Below are positions 33,750-46,000 of a DNA stretch of 64,000 nt, in pieces; the first letter of the stretch is position 1; the number at the start of each line of letters is the position of its first letter. The stretch lies in the NCBI GenBank assembly GCA_030063045.1, contig JAQSEB010000169.1, positions 124,001 to 188,000 of the forward strand. The letters run 5' to 3'. This DNA is from Pratylenchus scribneri (taxonomy: Eukaryota; Nematoda; Chromadorea; Rhabditida; Pratylenchidae). A program made the translations under genes and the position numbers. The notes beneath the pieces are model-generated. The model ran no database searches. It was given only the letters and a program-made list of their open reading frames with translations, and was not told the origin of the DNA.

Positions 33750-34365
33750 TAAAATAGGGAAAACTCATGAACATATTTGATTAGGGAAAACTCGAGAACG
33801 GGAATAATTGGGGAAAACTCAGGAACGTGTTTGATTCGGGAAAACTTTGAAACCGGGAATGATTCGGAAAAACACAGGAACGCAATTTTAGGGAAAAAGA
33901 GAACGTCAATTTTAGGGAAAACACAGGAACGCAATTTTAGGAAAAAAAGGAATGGCAATTTTAGGGAAAACAAACGGCAATTTTAGGGAAAACACTGGAA
34001 CAGCAATTTTAGAGAAAACACACGGCAATTTTAGGGAAAACAAGGGAACAACAATTTTAGGGAAAACAGAAGAAAGGCAATTTTAGGGAAAACAAGGGAA
34101 CAACAATTTTAGGGAAAACAGAAGAAAGGCAATTTTAGGGAAAACAAGGGAACACAATTTTAAGGAAAACACACGGCAATTTTAGGGAAAACACTGGAAT
34201 GGCAATTTAGGGAAAACACACGACAATTTTAGGGAAAACACTGGAATGGCAATTTAGGGAAAACACACGACAATTTTAGGGAAAACATACGGCAATTTTA
34301 GGGAAAACACTGGAATGGCAATTTTAGGGAAAACACGGGAACAACAATTTTAGGGAAAAAAGAGA
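33750..34365. repeat. Degenerate minisatellite built on AATTTTAGGGAAAAC
   Basis: About 25 units of GGCAATTTTAGGGAAAACAC with variable linkers (GGAACAA, TGGAATG, ACGAC). Unit length is 20-32 bases. Confidence 0.85.
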
Positions 34366-34374
34366 AAATATATT

Positions 34375-35165
34375 TTGGAGAAAATTTTCCCAAAAAGGAA
34401 AACACATTTTAGCAAACATTTTCCCGGAAAGTAAAAAAAATTTTCCTTATAATGGTCGAAAAGACTGTCAGTCAAACAATACATTAATTTTTCCCTTTCC
34501 AAATTTTTCAGTGCTTTCCATCTCTCACAAATCGCAATCTTAATTTTACTATCAAAATCACAAAAAAAAATGATAATAAAATCGCCCAATTTAATATGTA
34601 ATATCAAAATATATTAAGCGTCAAAAATTTCTGATCGAAAAGTGTACTTACCATTATGGAGAACTTATAAGGAAGAATGATAATTAAAATGATAATGATA
34701 AATAGGTCTAAATTTTCAAGACAACAAAAGGGGAAGGAAAAAACATTATGACGAACATTTTCTGGAAAGGGAAAAAACATTTTGACGAACATTTTCCGGA
34801 AAGGAAAAAAACATTTTGGCGAACATTTTCCGGAAAGGGAAAACACATTTTGGCGAACATTTTCCGGAAACAGAAAACACATTTTGGCGAACATTTTCTG
34901 AAAAGGGAAACACATTTTGGCGAATATTTTTCGGAAAGGAAAAATACATTTTGGCGAACATTTTTCGGAAAGGAAAAATACATTTTGGCGAACATTTTCC
35001 GGAAAGAGAAAAAACATTTTGGCGAACATTTTCTGGGAAGGAAAAAACATTATGACGAACATTTTCTGGAAAGGGAAAAAACATTTTGACGACCGGAAAG
35101 GAAAAAAAACATTTTGGCGAACATTTTCCGGAAAGGGAAAACACATTTTGGCAAACATTTTCCGG
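34375..35165. repeat. 34-base tandem repeat, GGCGAACATTTTCCGGAAAG
   Basis: A dense block lies at 34740-35165 (about 12 copies) with degenerate copies from 34375. Each unit reads ACATTTTGGCGAACATTTTC then CGGAAAGGGAAAAC. Long minus-strand frames (to 184 codons, FPENVRQNVF repeats) and plus-strand frames arise because few stops fit the unit. They are not called as genes. Related to 28595-28715. Confidence 0.9.
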
Positions 35166-35768
35166 GGTAATAGTTCGGTTGGTATACACCTTTTTTTGGG
35201 GAAAAATACAAATTAATTTTATTGATCTCAAAATACATATAATCAATTATCTATTACCATTCGTCAATTCATCATCTTAAATGCATAACTCATAAATTGA
35301 TTAAAATTTAACCTCTTCTTTTCATGTTTTTAAATCGTCCATCCTATTTCTTAATCCTCTTTTCTTATTTTTTGATTTATTAACCTTAAAAATTAATTTT
35401 TGTAATGGCCCGGAGCTTTGCTACTGCCGCTGATAAATAAATGAATTTTTCCATTAATGTCGAATCAAAAATCGGTTAAGTCTACGGTGCACCCATCGAA
35501 TTTTGCTTCAAATTATCAGAATTTGGCATTTATTAAGACGCGCGAAATTATAATTTAAAATTTCATTTGGCTTCCATTTTCCAAGCTAGACGCAATTTTT
35601 GAGTAGCTGACCTTTAAATTGATTGAATTCTTTAGTTTTTTCCCAATTTTTTATCATCAAAATTGCGTTTACTAAAATCCTAAAATTATTAACAATCTAA
35701 ATTAAATCCAAAATTTAGCATACATTCCGAATTTATTATCAATTTTATTCAAATTGAAACTGCAAAAA
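35166..35768. other. Intergenic, upstream of the Pro/Arg-rich gene
   Basis: Plain AT-rich sequence. No promoter element stands out before the ATG at 35769. Confidence 0.4.
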
Positions 35769-38700
35769 ATGATGGCAAATTCACAAAATGTCGACCCTGA
35801 TGATCCATATTTCATCCCATCTGTGCCAATGTACGTCGAAAATTTGGGCCAAGACAACGACGACACACTGGGCGATGAATTTTTTCAACGTTTGCCATTA
35901 ATAAACTTATAAATTCAACAATAAAATTTGCAGTTTTGGCACTTGAAACCACACGAGAAAATGCGAATGCGGCCTTTAACTTGGAAATGTCAAAAGCGCA
36001 GGAACAGCCGCAAACTCGTCAACGACCCCAGCGCCGTTCTGCACTTCAACAACAAAATTTGGGCGACGACCAACCGGCTCTGCCACCTCAACGCCGTTCC
36101 CTGATGATCAATTCGGCACAAAAACAGCGGCAATCAACCACCACCAATGGATCATCATCAACATTCCGCCGATCAATTTTGGGCGGAGGACAAAATCAAC
36201 AACAACCACCGCCGCAATTGGCTCGTGGACCGGTGACACGTTCGCAAAGTGCTGCCCGCGCCTATCCACCACCGGATCAAATCGTCATTGACCCGTTTCC
36301 AAAGTTTGCTTTTATTAATTAAAAAACTAAATGATTGAATATAAAACGGGTTGTTTCCATAAAACCTTAAGATGGTCAATAAACTTTGAGATGGTCTGTA
36401 AAACCTAAAGATGATCCAAACTTTAAGATGGTTCGTAAAATTTTTAAGATAGTCCTTAGACCTTAAACTGATCCTCCAAAAAACTGAGATGGTTCATAAA
36501 TCGGCCTAAAACCCTGATGGTCCGTAAAACCTTAAGAGGGCCCAAAAAACATTAAGATGGTCCAAAAAATCCAGAGAGGGCGGACGAAAACCTTAAAATG
36601 GAAAAAAAAAACTTGCTTAAGATGGTCCATACTCCATAAAACCCAAAAATGAACCATTGACGTTAAGATAAAATATAAAACCGAAAGAGGGAGAGATCAA
36701 AATATCTAATAAAAGCCCAAAAACCTAATGCCTGATAGCCCAAAAAATTTTAAGAACCATAAAACTTTACGATTGCTTAAAACACCTTAAGAAGGACCTT
36801 AAACTCAGAGAGGGCTCAAAAAACCCTTAACATGGACGATACAATACAACACAAGAGCAAGAGAAGCCAAAAACCTTGACATGACCCGAAGAATCTTAAG
36901 TGCAGAGTGCACCATAAATCATAGCTCGGCAAGGGGGGAGGGTCGTCATGGGTGGCTGCGTGGTTGGTTGTGGGGTAGTTCCACCCTAATCTTTCATGCG
37001 TAGTCCCTATTTCGGATTTTTTGCGCTGCAGGCGAAAATTTAGAGCCAAAAACAACCCCGCAGGGCAAAATTAGACCTAAAAATGGCCGCGCAGCGAAAA
37101 ATTTTCCAATTTTTCCAAAAAATTTTTCAATTTTTCCCTTCCTCCCCCTGCTTAGTGCGTGGTTCCCACCCGGTAAATCCCCTGAGTGCTGCGTTGTGGG
37201 GGGGGGGGGGGGGGGGGTCGGACCCCCCCCCCTTGCCGAGCTATGCCATAAATTTATAATTTAATCAATAAATTTATCCAAAAAACGATTTATAATAATA
37301 TTTGTTTGCATTTCAGCGATGTGCCAAAAGTTCAAGCTCGACCACGGCCCTTGCGTCGTTCAATGATGATGGCGGCGGCGGCTGCTTTTCAGCCTGTTGA
37401 TGCTGTTGGAGGACAATCGGAGCCAGCAAAACAATCTACCACCACCGACGATGAGTAAGTTTGAGTTGGGATGGGGCACAAAATTCGGAAAACTTACATC
37501 CTCAATTTACAAAAGAGAACTCTTCACATGATATTTGGGAAATTTTTCTTTTGTAATTTATAAACAAACACCCTAGCCAACCTTGAACTTACCCTAATCT
37601 AAGCCTTTACCTAAGGAATTAGGCTGCAAAACGCAGGGTTCTTTACAACTTATTCAAATTTCGGATTTAAACTAATTATTTTCAAATATTTTTTTTTTAT
37701 TAATCTTGGAAAAAACAATCCAATTCAATAAAAAAACTAAAAGTTTTCCGAAATTCTATCCACTTAATAATTTTTCCAAAAAGTTGGTCAATTTTAGAAC
37801 GTATTTGAAAATTTCTTTCCATTATTTATTGCTTTTTTGGATTAATAAAACTACTAAATCACATTTCAATTTTATCATTTTTTGACAATCCTTAAGAACT
37901 TGTGTCCGAATTTTTTTTCAAAAATTGTATTTTAGGAATTTTCGGGATATTTTAAAAATATTCATATAAATTTTTTAATTAAATTTATTATTTATCAATT
38001 TTATCCTTTTTTTTTGACAATCCTTATAAGAATTGGTGTCCGAAATTTTTTTAAATTTTCAAAAAATTATTTTTAGGATTTTCAGGGTTTTTTAAATATC
38101 CATTTAATTTAAAAAAATTTTTTTATTAAACAGGGTGCGCCAAGTCATCACTGCTGCTGCCAGCCCTCCTCCACCAACAACCACTGTTGCCGTTGAACCA
38201 CCCAAAAGTGTTGTTCCTCCTCCGGTTTTGGCCAGCCCACTTCCTTCTTCAAAAGTCAACATCAAATCGTCGGCAGCATTGATGAGCCCACTTCCTCCAC
38301 CCACAAAAATTCCAAAATCATCGGCCGCCACCGTCATTCAACCACCAATGCGTTTTGGCACTGCATCCGCCCAACGTCGTTCTGTTGTTGGCCAAAAGTG
38401 AGTGCACAAATATTTTTGGGGTTAAATTTTTTTAGTATAGAAAATTAAAAAAAAACAAATAACAAATGTTATTGGCACTAAATTGTGGCCAGCATATTCG
38501 TTAGTGTATATAGCATTCCCCAAATTTCTTTATTTAAAATTGGTAATAGAAGGTTTCAGCAAAAAAGTAGATTTTAAAATTTCTAAACTGGTCTTCGGAA
38601 TATTTCCAAGATTAAATCGTAAAAAAATCAAATGATGCTTTCGGATTTAGTTGGATAAAAAACCTTAAAATCTATTTCTTTCAAACATAAATTTAACTAG

Positions 38701-39444
38701 CAAAAAATGATTTTATTTAAATGTTTTAAACCAGAAAATCAACCAAAAAATTTCAAAAACACATTAATTAATTACAAAATTTTTCTCAATAAATTTTTAT
38801 TTTTTCAGTCGTCCTTCCACATCTCAGCAGCAACCTTCCAAAAAGCCATTCATTCAACCACCAATGCGATTTGGCAATGTTCCAGCACCGCGGCCCAATT
38901 CTTCCATGGTTCAAGGGTAAGTCATGGGGAATTAAAATGATGAATAATATTTAAAAAAATGTCGAACCAAAAATTCCCTGCTTAGATAATAATTAGCAGA
39001 AATTAGCAAACACAGATTTTTACTTTTTTTCGGGAAATTTGGTCAAAAAATAAGTTCGAAACCTTTAAATAAGAATTTCAGTTTTATTGCATTTTTACAG
39101 CAAATTGTTTCCCTCAAAATGGTTTCAAAATTGGGTTAAATATAATCAAAAAAAAAAAATAGATTTTTCTTAAATTTACCAAAAATAGGTTCGAAACCTT
39201 TAAATAAGATTTTTGGTTTTTTTATTGTGATTTTAATGAAATTTTCCTCTCAAAATTATGCCAAAATAGGTCAAAAAAAGTCAAAATCTTAATTTTAAAT
39301 ATTAATTTTCAATTCAATTAAATCCCAATTTTTTTTCACAGTTCTCCAATGTCAGTATCCCGTGTTCGTGAAAATGCAACGATGGGTTCACGGCGTTCAG
39401 CATTTCGTGGAATGAACAGCAGCTCCCGTGTCGAAAATCACTGA
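35769..39444 (+). CDS. Disordered Pro/Arg/Gln/Ser-rich protein, 6 exons
   Basis: Exons 35769-35889, 35934-36303, 37317-37454, 38134-38397, 38809-38916 and 39342-39444 join in frame for 367 residues ending in TGA. Intron 1 is only 44 bases. The protein begins acidic (DPDDPYFIPSVPM, GQDNDDTLGDEFFQR). It then becomes rich in Arg, Gln, Ser and Pro, with recurring short motifs: PQRRS, FRRSIL, LRRSM, QRRSV and SRRSAF (RRS-type), and QPPMRFGTAS with QPPMRFGNVP. No globular domain is recognised and no transmembrane segment is seen. The RRS motifs could be basophilic kinase sites, and binding to a partner through the short repeats is plausible. Both are inference. Intron 2 holds a degenerate tandem repeat and an inverted-repeat transposon. 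Confidence 0.75.
36330..36905. repeat. Degenerate tandem repeat with CCTTAAGATGGTCC words
   Basis: Roughly 20 diverged units of 25-30 bases around AAAACCTTAAGATGGTCC. It fills much of intron 2 of the Pro/Arg-rich gene. Confidence 0.75.
36920..37245. mobile_element. hAT-like miniature element, 326 bases, 8-base target duplication
   Basis: Terminal inverted repeats CATAGCTCGGCAAGGGGGG at 36920-36938 and its complement ending at 37245. The element is flanked by identical CCATAAAT at 36912-36919 and 37246-37253. An 8-base duplication is characteristic of hAT elements. The inside is GC-rich for this genome, with a run of 20 G (37198-37217), TCGGA and then 10 C. No coding capacity, so it would need a transposase supplied elsewhere. 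Confidence 0.85.
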
Positions 39445-40060
39445 ATGAGACCAAAAGAAAATGATGGATGGATGAGAAAATGGAAAATCAGAGATCCTGC
39501 ATTTTTTGATATTTATTTTTGAACATCACATTTTACACAATTTATTTTTGAATGATTTTAACTTTTATGAATATTTTGGTATTTATTTAAATAATTATGT
39601 GCTGGTTAAAAAGCATCAAAAAATGCTTGGAAAAAATAATTTCATTTAATTTATGTATAAAAATTTTTCCAATTTTTTGTACGATTTCATAATTATTTTT
39701 AAAATTAATTATTAATATTTAACATTTTATGTGAAAGATTGAAGTGATAATTTAATTGTTATCATTTTTTATAATATCATATCAAATTTTTTAAAATCAA
39801 TCCAATTAAAATGGACTTTCAAGTCTCAAACTATAGTTTAAATCACTTTTAGGCTAATTTCCAATTTCTTAGAAAATGATTTCTTTACCTCTGAATTAAT
39901 TAATTAAAAAGCCCTAATTTAACTACTGATAACTTTACCCTACTTATTCCATTCCATCCAAATCACTTCAAAAATTATAATTAAATTATATTTAAATTAA
40001 TCAGTTTAATTTAAGCAAAAAAGAGAATTGATTAAAGAAAAACTTCAAATAAATTGAAAA
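39445..40060. other. Intergenic between two plus-strand genes
   Basis: AT-rich 3' flank of the Pro/Arg-rich gene and 5' flank of the MATH-BTB gene. Nothing specific is recognised. Confidence 0.4.
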
Positions 40061-43000
40061 ATGACCCAAAACAACGATAATGACATTTCCGGCAAAATTC
40101 GCATCAAAACTTGTTTGAAAGAATTGGAGGATGAAGAGGGCGGACCAAAGCCGGTGTCGTCTACCATCCATCAAATTGGCGGACTTTCTTGGTTAATAAT
40201 TTGTTTAATTAAAAAAATTTAAAAATAGATGTCAAATAGTCAAATAATAACATTTACCAAATTTTTAGGGTTAAGTGGCATTTTATTATCGGTAAATTAT
40301 CGATCGGGTTCCATTTTTGGCGAAAGCTTAATAACTTGTTACTTTTGATCTCCGACTCAAAGCTTATTTGATAGAACTCATCGAGACGCATTAATTTGCA
40401 TATAGGCTATTGAGGTTTGGCTCACAACTAAAAGAGTTGTAAACCAAAATATAGTCTAAACGGTTTAATACTTTGAATTTTGGCCAAAACAAACAATACA
40501 GCAATCGAAGGATCTCGATGAGCTCTCTCAAATGGTATAATTAAGCATAAACAATTTTTTGGGTTAATCGATTCTTGTGTAAACTTTTAATTATATAGGA
40601 AAGTTAGCATTTCTTAAATTATTCCATTCCAAAATGCAAAATCCAATAATAGAATCTCTCTCTTACAGGCGAATGGAGGTGGAAAAAGCGTCATCTGAAT
40701 CGGAGGGCTATTTGAATTTGAAAGTGTGTTGCAATGAAGAAGTGAAGGACACCCTTTGGCTTTGCAAAGTGGATTTCTCGGTGCGCAGTGGATATGCCGA
40801 AGACCCAGACACCGAGGAGTCATTTTTGTTCGGTCCTTCCTGCGGATTCAACACAAATTATTGGATTCTGAATAATATTTTCGATGTGGGCACAAAGGAG
40901 GATTACTCGGATGATGAAGAGGATTGGCTTGCGGATCAAATCGATATCAAATTGAACATCAAAATTACGCGCATTCAGAAATGGTGAGTTATTGAATAGA
41001 ATTTGAATTTAAAAACATTTAAATTCTAGGCTTCCACCGTTTGACACAATCTTGATGATGAAAATTGGCGAATATCGAACGGAATCATTTTCCATCAATA
41101 AACATGTATATTTTATTTTTCAATAATTTACATTTTAATCTAAAATTTTCTCTCCCAGTCGTTGGCCTCCTTTTCCAACTATTTTCACAATTTGTTTTTC
41201 GGCGATTGGATCGACAATAGACGGGGAGTGGGCAATGGCAATTCTTTTGAAATTGTGGAAACCGAGGATTTTGATGTGCATGCATTCGAATTAATGGTTT
41301 ATTCGATAATGTCAATGGGTGCAATGATGCATGAGTCCAATTTTCTGGAAGGCAACGGTAATTCAAATAATAAATATTTAAATGCCATAATCGATTGTAT
41401 TCAGGCCAAGTGGCCATCAAAATCCTGAAATTATCAATCAAATATGACATGGCCATTTTGTTCGACTATTGCGAAAATGTTTTGATGGAGTGCGAAGATG
41501 GGCCAAAATTGGAGTTGCTCGAATTGGCGGAACAGTGCTCACTCAACAATCTCAAGGTCAGTGGTTAAAAACACCAAATTTTTTAGGAAACAAAAACATA
41601 AAAATGTTGGGAGAAATAAAAACACAAAATGTTTGGGAAAAAATGTTTGGATGAACAAAAACACAACAATGTTTGGAGGAATAAAAACAAAGTGTTTGGA
41701 GGATAAAAACACAATATTTGGGAAAACGAAAACATAAAATGTTGGGAAAAACACAAAATGTTTGAGGCAACAAAAAACATAAAAATGTTTGGGGCAACAA
41801 AAACATAAAAATGTTTGGGGCAGCAAAAAAAAATGTTTGGAGCAACAAAAACAAAATGTTTGGGGCAGCAAAAACAAAATGTTTGGAGCAACAAAAACAA
41901 AATGTTTGGGGCAACAAAAACAAAATGTTTGGGGCAACAAAAAACATAAAAATGTTTGGGGCAACAAAAACATAAAAATGTTTGGGGCAGCAAAAACAAA
42001 ATGTTTGGAGCAACAAAAATAAAATGTTTGGGGCAGCAAAAACAAAATGTTTGGAGCAACAAAAACAAAATGTTTGGGGCAACAAAAAACATAAAAATGT
42101 TTGGGGCAACAAAAAACATAAAAATGTTTGGGGCAACAAAAACATAAAAATGTTTGGATGAACAAAAACAACAATGTTTGGAGGAATAAAAACAAAATGT
42201 TTGGGGCAACAAAAACAAAATGTTTGGGGCAACAAAAACAAAATGTTTGGAGCAACAAAAACAAAATGTTTGGAGCAACAAAAACAAAATGTTTGGGGCA
42301 ACAAAAACAAAATGTTTGGGGCAACAAAAACAAAATGTTTGGGGCAACAAAAACATAAAAATGTTTGGGGCAACAAAAACAAAATGTTTGGAGCAACAAA
42401 AATAAAATGTTTGGGGCAGCAAAAACAAAATGTTTGGAGCAACAAAAATAAAATGTTTGGGGCAGCAAAAACAAAATGTTTGGAGCAACAAAAACAAAAT
42501 GTTTGGGGCAACAAAAAACATAAAAATGTTTGGGGCAACAAAAAACATAAAAATGTTTGGGGCAACAAAAACATAAAAATGTTTGGATGAACAAAAACAA
42601 CAATGTTTGGAGGAATAAAAACAAAATGTTTGGGGCAACAAAAACAAAATGTTTGGGGCAACAAAAACAAAATGTTTGGAGCAACAAAAACAAAATGTTT
42701 GGAGCAACAAAAACAAAATGTTTGGGGCAACAAAAACAAAATGTTTGGGGCAACAAAAAACATAAAAATGTTTGGGGCAACAAAAACATAAAAATGTTTG
42801 GGGCAGCAAAAACAAAATGTTTGGAGCAACAAAAATAAAATGTTTGGGGCAGCAAAAACAAAATGTTTGGAGCAACAAAAACAAAATGTTTGGGGCAACA
42901 AAAAACATAAAAATGTTTGGGGCAACAAAAAACATAAAAATGTTTGGGGCAACAAAAACATAAAAATGTTTGGATGAACAAAAACACAACAATGTTTGGA

Positions 43001-46000
43001 GGAATAAAAACAAAATGTTTGGGGCAACAAAAACAAAATGTTTGGGGCAACAAAAACAAAATGTTTGGAGCAACAAAAACAAAATGTTTGGAGCAACAAA
43101 AACAAAATGTTTGGGGCAACAAAAACAAAATGTTTGGGGCAACAAAAACAAAATGTTTGGGGCAACAAAAACAAAATGTTTGGGGCAGCGAAAATAAAAT
43201 GTTTGGGGCAACAAAAACATAAAAATGTTTGGGGCAGCAAAAACAAAATGTTTGGGGCAGCAAAAACAAAATGTTTGGAGCAACAAAAACAAAATGTTTG
43301 GGACAGCAAAAACAAAATGTTTGGAGCAACAAAAACAAAATGTTTGGGGCAACAAAAAACATAAAAATGTTTGGTACAACAAAAAACATAAAAATGTTTG
43401 GGGCAACAAAAACATAAAAATGTTTGGGGCAACAAAAACATAAAAATGTTTGGGGCAACAAAAACAAAATGTTTGGAGCAACAAAAACAAAATGTTTGGG
43501 GCAACAAAAACAAAATGTTTGGAGCAACAAAAACAAAATGTTTGGAGCAACAAAAACAAAATGTTTGGGGCAACAAAAACAAAATGTTTGGGGCAACAAA
43601 AACAAAATATTTGGGGCAGCGAAAATAAAATGTTTGGGGCAACAAAAACAAAATGTTTGGGGCAACAAAAAACATAAAAATGTTTGGGGCAACAAAAAAC
43701 ATAAAAATGTTTGGGGCAACAAAAACATAAAAATGTTTGGATGAACAAAAACAACAATGTTTGGAGGAATAAAAACAAAATGTTTGGGGCAACAAAAACA
43801 AAATGTTTGGGGCAACAAAAACAAAATGTTTGGAGCAACAAAAACAAAATGTTTGGAGCAACAAAAACAAAATGTTTGGGGCAACAAAAACAAAATGTTT
43901 GGGGCAACAAAAAACATAAAAATGTTTGGGGCAACAAAAACATAAAAATGTTTGGGGCAGCAAAAACAAAATGTTTGGAGCAACAAAAATAAAATGTTTG
44001 GGGCAGCAAAAACAAAATGTTTGGAGCAACAAAAACAAAATGTTTGGGGCAACAAAAAACATAAAAATGTTTGGGGCAACAAAAAACATAAAAATGTTTG
44101 GGGCAACAAAAACATAAAAATGTTTGGATGAACAAAAACACAACAATGTTTGGAGGAATAAAAACAAAATGTTTGGGGCAACAAAAACAAAATGTTTGGG
44201 GCAACAAAAACAAAATGTTTGGAGCAACAAAAACAAAATGTTTGGAGCAACAAAAACAAAATGTTTGGGGCAACAAAAACAAAATGTTTGGGGCAACAAA
44301 AACAAAATGTTTGGGGCAGCAAAAACAAAATGTTTGGAGCAACAAAAACAAAATGTTTGGGGCAACAAAAACAAAATGTTTGGGGCAACAAAAAACATAA
44401 AAATGTTTGGGGCAACAAAAACATAAAAATGTTTGGGGCAGCAAAAACAAAATGTTTGGAGCAACAAAAATAAAATGTTTGGGGCAGCAAAAACAAAATG
44501 TTTGGAGCAACAAAAACAAAATGTTTGGGGCAACAAAAAACATAAAAATGTTTGGGGCAACAAAAAACATAAAAATGTTTGGGGCAACAAAAACATAAAA
44601 ATGTTTGGATGAACAAAAACAACAATGTTTGGAGGAATAAAAACAAAATGTTTGGGGCAACAAAAACAAAATGTTTGGGGCAACAAAAACAAAATGTTTG
44701 GAGCAACAAAAACAAAATGTTTGGAGCAACAAAAACAAAATGTTTGGGGCAACAAAAACAAAATGTTTGGGGCAACAAAAACAAAATGTTTGGGGCAACA
44801 AAAACATAAAAATGTTTGGGGCAACAAAAACAAAATGTTTGGAGCAACAAAAATAAAATGTTTGGGGCAGCAAAAACAAAATGTTTGAAGCAACAAAAAT
44901 AAAATGTTTGGGGCAGCAAAAACAAAATGTTTGGAGCAACAAAAACAAAATGTTTGGGGCAACAAAAAACATAAAAATGTTTGGGGCAACAAAAAACATA
45001 AAAATGTTTGGGGCAACAAAAACATAAAAATGTTTGGATGAACAAAAACAACAATGTTTGGAGGAATAAAAACAAAATGTTTGGGGCAACAAAAACAAAA
45101 TGTTTGGGGCAACAAAAACAAAATGTTTGGAGCAACAAAAACAAAATGTTTGGAGCAACAAAAACAAAATGTTTGGGGCAACAAAAACAAAATGTTTGGG
45201 GCAACAAAAAACATAAAAATGTTTGGGGCAACAAAAACAAAATGTTTGGGGCAGCAAAAACAAAATGTTTCGGGCAGCAAAAACAAAATGTTTGGAGCAA
45301 CAAAAAACATAAAAATGTTTGGGGCAACAAAAAACATAAAAATGTTTGGGGCAACAAAAACATAAAAATGTTTGGATGAACAAAAACAACAATGTTTGGA
45401 GGAATAAAAACAAAATGTTTGGGGCAACAAAAACAAAATGTTTGGGGCAACAAAAACAAAATGTTTGGAGCAACAAAAACAAAATGTTTGGAGCAACAAA
45501 AATAAAATGTTTGGGGCAGCAAAAACAAAATGTTTGGAGCAACAAAAACAAAATGTTTGGGGCAACAAAAACAAAATGTTTGGGGCAACAAAAAACATAA
45601 AAATGTTTGGGGCAACAAAAACATAAAAATGTTTGGGGCAGCAAAAACAAAATGTTTGGAGCAACAAAAATAAAATGTTTGGGGCAGCAAAAACAAAATG
45701 TTTGGAGCAACAAAAACAAAATGTTTGGGGCAACAAAAACAAAATGTTTGGGGCAACAAAAAACATAAAAATGTTTGGGGCAACAAAAACAAAATGTTTG
45801 GGGCAGCAAAAACAAAATGTTTCGGGCAGCAAAAACAAAATGTTTGGAGCAACAAAAAACATAAAAATGTTTGGGGCAACAAAAAACATAAAAATGTTTG
45901 GGGCAACAAAAACATAAAAATGTTTGGATGAACAAAAACAACAATGTTTGGAGGAATAAAAACAAAATGTTTGGGGCAACAAAAACAAAATGTTTGGGGC

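Noticed and set aside
34604..35246. Minus-strand frames with FPENVRQNVF repeats, and plus-strand HFGEHFPERK frames
   Set aside because: By-product of the 34-base tandem repeat. Open in several frames at once, with no other coding sign.
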